Source: Patagioenas fasciata
Lineage: Eukaryota > Chordata > Aves > Columbiformes > Columbidae
Length of the DNA stretch: 64,000 nucleotides
Assembly: GCF_037038585.1 (NCBI RefSeq)
Contig: NC_092526.1
Location: 40,249,501 to 40,313,500 of the forward strand
Reading direction: 5' to 3'
Shown here: positions 60,601 through 64,000 of the stretch, piece after piece
Numbering within the stretch: position 1 is the first letter of the stretch
Layout: every line of letters begins with the position of its first letter
Program-made: the position numbers and the translations under genes
Notes under the pieces: model-generated
The model's input: only the letters and a program-made list of their open reading frames with translations
Told to the model about the DNA's origin: nothing
The model's database searches: none

Positions 60601-63341
60601 AATCGCTACTTCTTTCTGAACCTCCAGTGTGCATAACTCTACAGGCACTCATGTCCTTCCCAAAGCCAGGTTGCTATCCCCATATAAAACTGCTTACATT
60701 TTGTTTGCTTTTTCAGGAGTTTCAAATTCTTTCCATAAACTGTCGACTTCTTGGAGCTTCTTCTCATTCAGAACCTAGAGAGAGAAAACAAACAGACACA
60801 AAACAATGTTTAAAGCACTTCTGAACAACCTTCAACCCTGCATTCAGCAGAAAAGCCCTGAAGCAGATTTACACATCCAGCCACTGGAAGTTAACACTGA
60901 TTGAGTCAGCAGAGGGCAGCTGGGTGATCTCCAGTCTCAGCAGCGTTAGCCATCCTACCAATACACGGTCGTTATTTACAGCGGTTTTACTTTCAGCTGA
61001 ATGACAGATGTTGCTCAATGATGGCTGGGTCCTTCTGAGCCTGCACATCAAAACAGGACGCTCCCCTTGCTGGTCAAAACTGGGCTCGCTCCACCTCCTC
61101 TGCAGGACTCATCCACAGCCCCTGTGACCCAGAGCCAAACCTGCCGCCGCTTTGGGAACATACAAACCCGTCTGGGACACCTAACAGGAAGGACTGATCT
61201 CCCACAAGGTGTTTTCATCCATCTGACCTAGCCCAAGGAAGAAAGAGACATCTCCACAAAGACAACTTTTCACCACAGCTTAATCAGCTGAGCCAAGACT
61301 TACTTAAGAGGCAGCTGGGGTTTAATCTCGTCTCTGTACAAAGGGGATCCCCTCAGTTTTTGAGCAGCGGGAGGTCAGCAGTTACACCCCGAGAGCCTCC
61401 GTGCATTTCCCAAAGCGCAGAGTGTACTGCAGATTCCTAGAAAAGCGCTCAGGGGAACAGCACGGCCCACAGCTTCACAACATCGTGTTCTTTACGCTTC
61501 ACTCAAAAATCTCGTGGTTATGTCCCCACAGCATAAATCCATCACAATTGCAACTTGATTCAGTGCAGAAATTGCTCTTGGGATTATGAGATTTTGTTCC
61601 CTTGCGGATTTTTAAACCCAGGTCCAAGGAGGTCGTCTTTTTAAAACTCAATTAGTAGCTGAGCAAATAAACATAGTAACTCATTTCTTACAGAACTTGG
61701 AGGCACAGAAAAACCTGAGGGCAACTCTTCCTTTCCTCAGCCTGCTGATTCTTTCCTCCAATTCATCTTTCCTATCCTGAAGCCCAAAGAATCTTCAGCC
61801 TCCATAAACAGACATGGGGGCACAGAGAATAACAAAGACATAAAAGCTGCTAAATCAAGGTTGCTAGTATATAGAAATTACGTATCTATGGATATTTTGT
61901 GCCCTGTAAGATAGTAACAGTCACTGGAAAAAGCCTTCCAAGATTCAGAACATGGTCATGCCTCATTTTTCCTTATTATTTTAGACTGTTTGTTCCTCTG
62001 ACGAGAGCAACATCTACAGGGGAATAGCTGAGAGCGACACAGCTTGCAGAGGCCGACAGTCCTTGATCACCAAGGAACAAGGTAGAGCACAGCGATGCTG
62101 GCCATAGAAATCTGTGTATGCTCCCAAAAAGGCAAGCGGGTGACCGTGACCGCCTCCCAAAATTCAGAAGCACAAATTCAGTCACAAACCTCGAGTAAAA
62201 CCGACAAACAAACAAACCCCAGACAAATAATCTCCCCAAAAGCACTGAGCAGTGACAATCTTTAAAGACTGCTTCCAAAAAGGAAAAACAAGAAAAAGGT
62301 AAACTCTGCATGGAATATTTTGATGCAGGGTGCCCTCCCCTGTCCATCCCAGTAAGGACGCGCAGACCTGCCTGCCCTCCAGGCCTGCAGCACTTGTGCA
62401 CCGGGACTTGGCTTCTCCTCTGCCTTCGCTTGCTGCTGAGCTTGCTTTCAGAAGTTAAAATGCGGGTTATTTTCAGCCCCTCCTGGCTGTGTGGAAGGCT
62501 GAGATGGTTCAGCTCACTGAGCAGGTTTGATCCCACTGGAAAGGTGATTTCTAACTCAGAAGGGGCAGGAGAGCAGCCAGAGTGAACACAGAAACATCTT
62601 GGTTGGAAAAGACGTTTAAGATCATCAGGCTCCACCAGCCCCCAAGAGAGGTGACAAAATGACAGAATTTGAGGTTGCAGGGAGATCCCCCAACCCCAGA
62701 GTAGATCACACAGGGTCGTGTCCACAGCATCCCAAAATGTGAGTGGTTGGAAGGGCCCTGGAAAGCTCATCCAGTGCAATCCCCCCATGGAGCAGGAACA
62801 CCCAGATGAGGTTACACAGGAAGGTGTCCAGGTGGGTTTGAATGTCTGCAGAGAAGGAGACTCCACAACCTCCCTGGGCAGCCTGGGCCAGGCTCTGCCA
62901 CCCTCACCAGGAAGAAGTTTCTTCTCAGATTTAAGCGGAACCTCCTGTGTCCCAGTTTGTACCCATAAACCAGGCGGGTTTGAATGTCTCAGAGAAGGAG
63001 ACTCCACACCCGCTCTGGGCAGCCTGGGCCAGGCTCTGGCACCTCCCAGCAAAGAAGTTTCTCCCCATGTTCAAATGGAGCCTCCTGTGTTTCAGTCTGT
63101 GCCCGCTGCCCCTCACCCTGGCGCTGGGCACCACTGAGCAGTCTGGTCCATCCTCTGACACCCACCCTGAGATACTGATCCCACTGATCAGATCCCTCTG
63201 AGCTCCTCTCCGGCCGAACAGCCCCAGCTCTCCCAGCCCTTCCCGGTAGCCCCGCGGCAGCCGCACGGTACCGGGGCACCCGTTCCGCGCCCTCACCTTG
63301 AAGATGGCGTAGCCCGCGGCGGTCTCGAACAGCACCAACAT
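42612..63341 (-). CDS. NOP58: NOP58, nucleolar box C/D snoRNP core protein (complete, 15 coding exons)
   Basis: NOP58 is a core protein of box C/D snoRNPs in the nucleolus. With NOP56, fibrillarin and the 15.5K protein it assembles on snoRNAs that guide 2'-O-methylation of rRNA. Fifteen exons, each with AG acceptor and GT donor, join into 1584 nt: 527 residues and a TGA (human has 529). Visible parts: N-terminal NOP5NT-type domain from MLVLFET to about residue 70; central coiled-coil/NOSIC part around 160-215 ([21 protein letters not shown]); Nop domain about 270-400 with [15 protein letters not shown] and [11 protein letters not shown]; and a charged tail from about 440 with KKKKKKK runs. 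The start ATG at 63341 has a GC-rich Kozak context. Four box C/D snoRNAs lie in its introns. The tail differs most from mammals; a VKEE motif near the C-terminus fits a SUMO consensus. The assignment is secure. Confidence 0.97.
42885..43006 (-). CDS. NOP58: NOP58 coding exon 14 (residues 469-509)
   Basis: Acceptor tgtggtgcag; [20 protein letters not shown], then an acidic, proline-containing part; ends GAG|GTGAGG in phase 0. Fast-evolving charged tail. Confidence 0.92.
44645..44692 (+). mobile_element. CR1 LINE 3'-end fragment
   Basis: Short tail 'ggactcaatcttgagggttt', 'ttccaacc', 'ggctctgtgattctaa' in NOP58 intron 13, opposite to the gene. Confidence 0.7.
45568..45701 (-). CDS. NOP58: NOP58 coding exon 13 (residues 424-469)
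   Basis: Acceptor cactacag; [14 protein letters not shown], then [20 protein letters not shown] and a lysine-rich end; donor G|GTCAGT, phase 1 (a weaker donor than the others). Confidence 0.95.
47945..48006 (-). CDS. NOP58: NOP58 coding exon 12 (residues 404-424)
   Basis: Acceptor ttcttgtag; [20 protein letters not shown]; ends AG|GTGAAT in phase 2. Confidence 0.95.
48965..49099 (-). CDS. NOP58: NOP58 coding exon 11 (residues 359-403)
   Basis: Acceptor cttttccag; [19 protein letters not shown], then [16 protein letters not shown]; ends GGG|GTAAG in phase 0. Confidence 0.96.
49823..49986 (-). CDS. NOP58: NOP58 coding exon 10 (residues 304-358)
   Basis: Acceptor cttccag; [39 protein letters not shown]; ends AAG|GTGAGT in phase 0. 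This is the conserved RNP-contacting core of the Nop domain. Confidence 0.98.
50389..50475 (-). ncRNA. SNORD11B: Box C/D snoRNA, SNORD11 type, copy 2 (intron 9)
   Basis: Minus strand: C box GTGATGA (plus 50462-50468) and D box CTGA (plus 50395-50398) about 65 nt apart. CACTACCTC lies just before the D box. It is complementary to GAGGUAGUG of 18S rRNA; by the D-box-plus-5 rule the target is the G in the position known as G509 in human. Ends are approximate because the terminal stem is poor (GCC/GGC with extra bases). The internal CTGA and TATGAGG may be D' and C'. In mammals SNORD11 and SNORD11B lie in NOP58 introns. The 11 versus 11B label is arbitrary. Confidence 0.75.
50635..50761 (-). CDS. 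NOP58: NOP58 coding exon 9 (residues 262-304)
   Basis: Acceptor tgcccag; [42 protein letters not shown]; ends G|GTGGGT in phase 1. Start of the Nop domain. Confidence 0.98.
51399..51948 (+). mobile_element. CR1 LINE 3' part, young subfamily, in NOP58 intron 8
   Basis: About 550 bp almost identical to 55420-55969 and to the 12390 element, antisense to NOP58. It starts at 'gagaggttctcctgcccctc' and ends 'gggattctgtgatc'. It lies between the SNORD11 gene at 52028 and exon 9, lengthening that spacing. Confidence 0.95.
52028..52109 (-). ncRNA. SNORD11: Box C/D snoRNA, SNORD11 type, copy 1 (intron 8)
   Basis: An 82-nt box C/D RNA on the NOP58 strand. It has a perfect 6-bp terminal stem (GATGGC / GCCATC), a C box GTGATGA at plus 52096-52102 and a D box CTGA at plus 52034-52037. 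The guide GTCACTACCTC before the D box pairs with GAGGUAGUGAC of 18S rRNA. Counting five from the D box gives the G known as G509 in human, the known SNORD11 target. An internal CTGA can serve as D'. Host and target both fit SNORD11. It is processed from the NOP58 intron; no own promoter is expected. Confidence 0.85.
52203..52348 (-). CDS. NOP58: NOP58 coding exon 8 (residues 213-261)
   Basis: Acceptor cccccacag; [37 protein letters not shown]; ends CAG|GTGTGT in phase 0. Confidence 0.96.
52824..52958 (-). CDS. NOP58: NOP58 coding exon 7 (residues 168-213)
   Basis: Acceptor tttctcttag; holds the highly conserved [15 protein letters not shown] and [13 protein letters not shown]; ends G|GTGAGT in phase 1. 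Confidence 0.98.
53597..53674 (-). ncRNA. SNORD70: Box C/D snoRNA, SNORD70 type, copy A (intron 6)
   Basis: A 78-nt RNA with a 7-bp terminal stem (TGTTGTC / GACAACA), a C box ATGATGG and a D box CTGA (plus 53604-53607). TTCGTCACTACC before the D box is complementary to GGUAGUGACGAA of 18S rRNA over 12 bp. D-box-plus-5 gives the A known as A512 in human, the SNORD70 target. An internal CTGA may be D'. Host gene and target fit SNORD70. It lies about 640 nt from the downstream 3' splice site. Confidence 0.9.
54260..54324 (-). CDS. NOP58: NOP58 coding exon 6 (residues 146-168)
   Basis: Acceptor tctcctcag; [21 protein letters not shown]; ends T|GTAAGT in phase 1. Confidence 0.97.
55238..55969 (+). 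mobile_element. CR1 LINE 3' part, young subfamily, in NOP58 intron 5
   Basis: About 730 bp, the second-longest copy of the 12390 type, antisense to NOP58. It runs from the [12 protein letters not shown] coding part to the tail 'gggatgctgtgatt'. Differences from the 51399 copy are about a dozen over 550 bp, counted by eye. Its 3' end lies 60 bp from the exon 5 donor. Confidence 0.95.
56030..56166 (-). CDS. NOP58: NOP58 coding exon 5 (residues 101-146)
   Basis: Acceptor tcttgcag; [30 protein letters not shown] and [12 protein letters not shown]; ends AG|GTGAGT in phase 2. A CR1 insertion ends 60 bp beyond its donor. Confidence 0.97.
56942..57066 (-). CDS. NOP58: NOP58 coding exon 4 (residues 59-100)
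   Basis: Acceptor ttctgtacag; includes LKKILKKIV and [16 protein letters not shown]; ends AAG|GTGATA in phase 0. Confidence 0.97.
58013..58112. repeat. (GTTT)n / T-rich low-complexity run
   Basis: Several blocks of GTTT repeats separated by short unique pieces, in NOP58 intron 3. On the gene strand it is an A-rich (AAAC)n run. Confidence 0.85.
58617..58701 (-). ncRNA. SNORD70B: Box C/D snoRNA, SNORD70 type, copy B (intron 3)
   Basis: An 85-nt paralogue of the RNA at 53597. It has a perfect 10-bp terminal stem (GCCTGTTGTC / GACAACAGGC), a C box ATGATGG and a D box CTGA (plus 58627-58630). TTTCGTCACTACC pairs over 13 bp with the same 18S stretch and aims at the same A. The middle of the RNA differs strongly from copy A, while boxes, stem core and guide are kept: selection on function after duplication. 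Which copy matches SNORD70 and which SNORD70B cannot be told from here. Confidence 0.9.
58962..59014 (-). CDS. NOP58: NOP58 coding exon 3 (residues 41-59)
   Basis: Acceptor ttctgtag; reads [17 protein letters not shown]; ends G|GTGAG in phase 1. Confidence 0.96.
60698..60774 (-). CDS. NOP58: NOP58 coding exon 2 (residues 16-41)
   Basis: Acceptor ctctag, then [18 protein letters not shown] and TPEKANK; ends AT|GTAAG in phase 2. The 2.5-kb intron 1 before it holds several CR1 fragments. Confidence 0.97.
62584..62636 (-). mobile_element. CR1 LINE 3'-end fragment
   Basis: Tail remnant 'cacagaaacatcttggttgg', 'aaagacgtttaagatcatca' in NOP58 intron 1, in the same orientation as the gene. Confidence 0.75.
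62725..62964 (-). mobile_element. CR1 LINE 3' fragment, young subfamily
   Basis: The last 240 bp or so of the 12390-type element in the NOP58 orientation: 'ggttggaagggccctggaaa', 'ccatggagcaggaac', 'ctgcagagaaggagactcc'. It abuts an older CR1 piece at 62965. Confidence 0.92.
62965..63250 (-). mobile_element. Older CR1 LINE fragment next to the NOP58 promoter
   Basis: Read on the minus strand it translates to [21 protein letters not shown] and [18 protein letters not shown], then [21 protein letters not shown]. This is a CR1 ORF2 C-terminus of a different subfamily from its neighbour. It begins about 47 bp inside intron 1, downstream of the exon 1 donor. Confidence 0.85.
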
Positions 63342-63640
63342 GGCGGCGGCGGCACCGGGGGAGCTCCCACGTGCGCGGCGGGACCGACCCCGCAGCGCGG
63401 AACCGGAAGCGGCGGAAGGGGAAGTGGTGGGGCCGCCTTCCCCGCGCTCCCGGAGCCACGTGGCGGGGGGGGGCGGAGCCTGCGCTGCTCCCGGTGCCGC
63501 CCCGGGGCCGGTCCCGCCCGAACCAATCGACATATGGGTGGAAAAATCCGCCCGGGGCGTCCCTGTGCGGGGCCCGCCCGCGCTCGGTGCCCGGTACCCG
63601 GGTCCCCCCGGGTGGTGGTTGTTCCCGAGCGAGCCCTCGA
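63260..63640 (-). promoter_or_regulatory. NOP58: NOP58 CpG-island promoter
   Basis: GC-rich, CpG-dense sequence spanning exon 1 and about 300 bp upstream. It holds perfect CACGTG E-boxes at 63368-63373 and 63457-63462, an ETS-type CCGGAAG at 63403-63409 and further GGAA sites to 63427. E-boxes of this kind bind MYC/MAX-type factors, and NOP58 is a known MYC-responsive nucleolar gene. A pyrimidine-rich stretch on the gene strand (around 63410-63425) could give the 5'TOP start usual for snoRNA hosts. The start site itself is not determined. Confidence 0.75.
63297..63341 (-). CDS. NOP58: NOP58 coding exon 1 (residues 1-15)
   Basis: ATG at 63341; reads [15 protein letters not shown] and ends in phase 0 at AAG|GTGAGG. 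Confidence 0.97.
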
Positions 63641-63659
63641 AACAAAGAACCTGGCGAGC

Positions 63660-64000
63660 AGAGTCAGTCACGCTGTTACGCAGCATTCTGTATTTTATCA
63701 GCGCTGAGGATCACCCTGCATAAGCGCTCCACAGACTGGATGCTCTTGCTTATATTCACGCAATTATTACATATTAATTACGAATTTTGGAGATGTTTAA
63801 TACACGGCTACACTAATAATTGATATAGTTATAACTGATTAGTTTCTAGCTTACAATACATCTATTATTAGTCAAATATAAGCTAAGCACTCTGCTTGTA
63901 TACAATGCATCACTTCACCTTCTGTCTCGTGTCGTGCAGAAGGATCTAAAACTTGAAAAATATCCCCTTGTTTATCAGCTAGTCAGAAAGCGTTGATCAT
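63660..64000. other. AT-rich flank beyond the NOP58 promoter
   Basis: The last 340 bp drop sharply in GC content and hold no recognisable gene, repeat or RNA. In mammals the next gene on this side is SUMO1, which is not reached. Confidence 0.5.

Noticed and set aside
61976..63052. 358-codon minus-strand open frame in NOP58 intron 1
   Set aside because: Its first third is CR1 sequence and the rest has no splice context or family resemblance.

Overview
The window looks like a piece of a bird genome. It carries many 5'-truncated copies of CR1, the dominant avian LINE, in both orientations. It also holds a compact 15-exon vertebrate gene of about 21 kb with short introns and two GC-rich CpG-island promoters. 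No bacterial-type gene organisation is present.

Right half (about 42.5-63.4 kb, minus strand): the complete gene NOP58, a core protein of box C/D snoRNPs. Fifteen coding exons join in consistent phase into a 527-residue protein that is collinear with the mammalian protein. The promoter at 63.3-63.6 kb has two CACGTG E-boxes and several ETS-type GGAA sites. A poly(A) signal lies at 42534-42539. Four intronic box C/D snoRNAs are on the same strand: two of SNORD70 type (introns 3 and 6) and two of SNORD11 type (introns 8 and 9). Their guides match the same short stretch of 18S rRNA, so the gene encodes both a snoRNP protein and RNAs that the protein binds. CR1 copies sit in introns 1, 5 and 8.

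Centre (about 24.8-42.5 kb): apparently intergenic and rich in CR1. Two clusters of minus-strand segments there look like coding exons, with good splice sites and matching phases: 41.88-40.30 kb and 35.82-34.44 kb. I do not recognise either product. They are the most likely undescribed content of the window.

Left half (1-24.8 kb): a CpG island at 23.2-24.8 kb with a short minus-strand exon that encodes a signal peptide and ends in a consensus donor. Position next to NOP58, orientation, exon phase and content suggest exon 1 of BMPR2. The remaining 23 kb is then intron 1, AT-rich, without recognisable exons. It holds one long young CR1, a 315-bp pure polypurine 18-bp minisatellite, a perfect 22-bp palindrome and some simple repeats.

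Gene identities come from recalled family sequence and known human gene order, not from a database search. Exon coordinates were read by hand from splice sites and phase.
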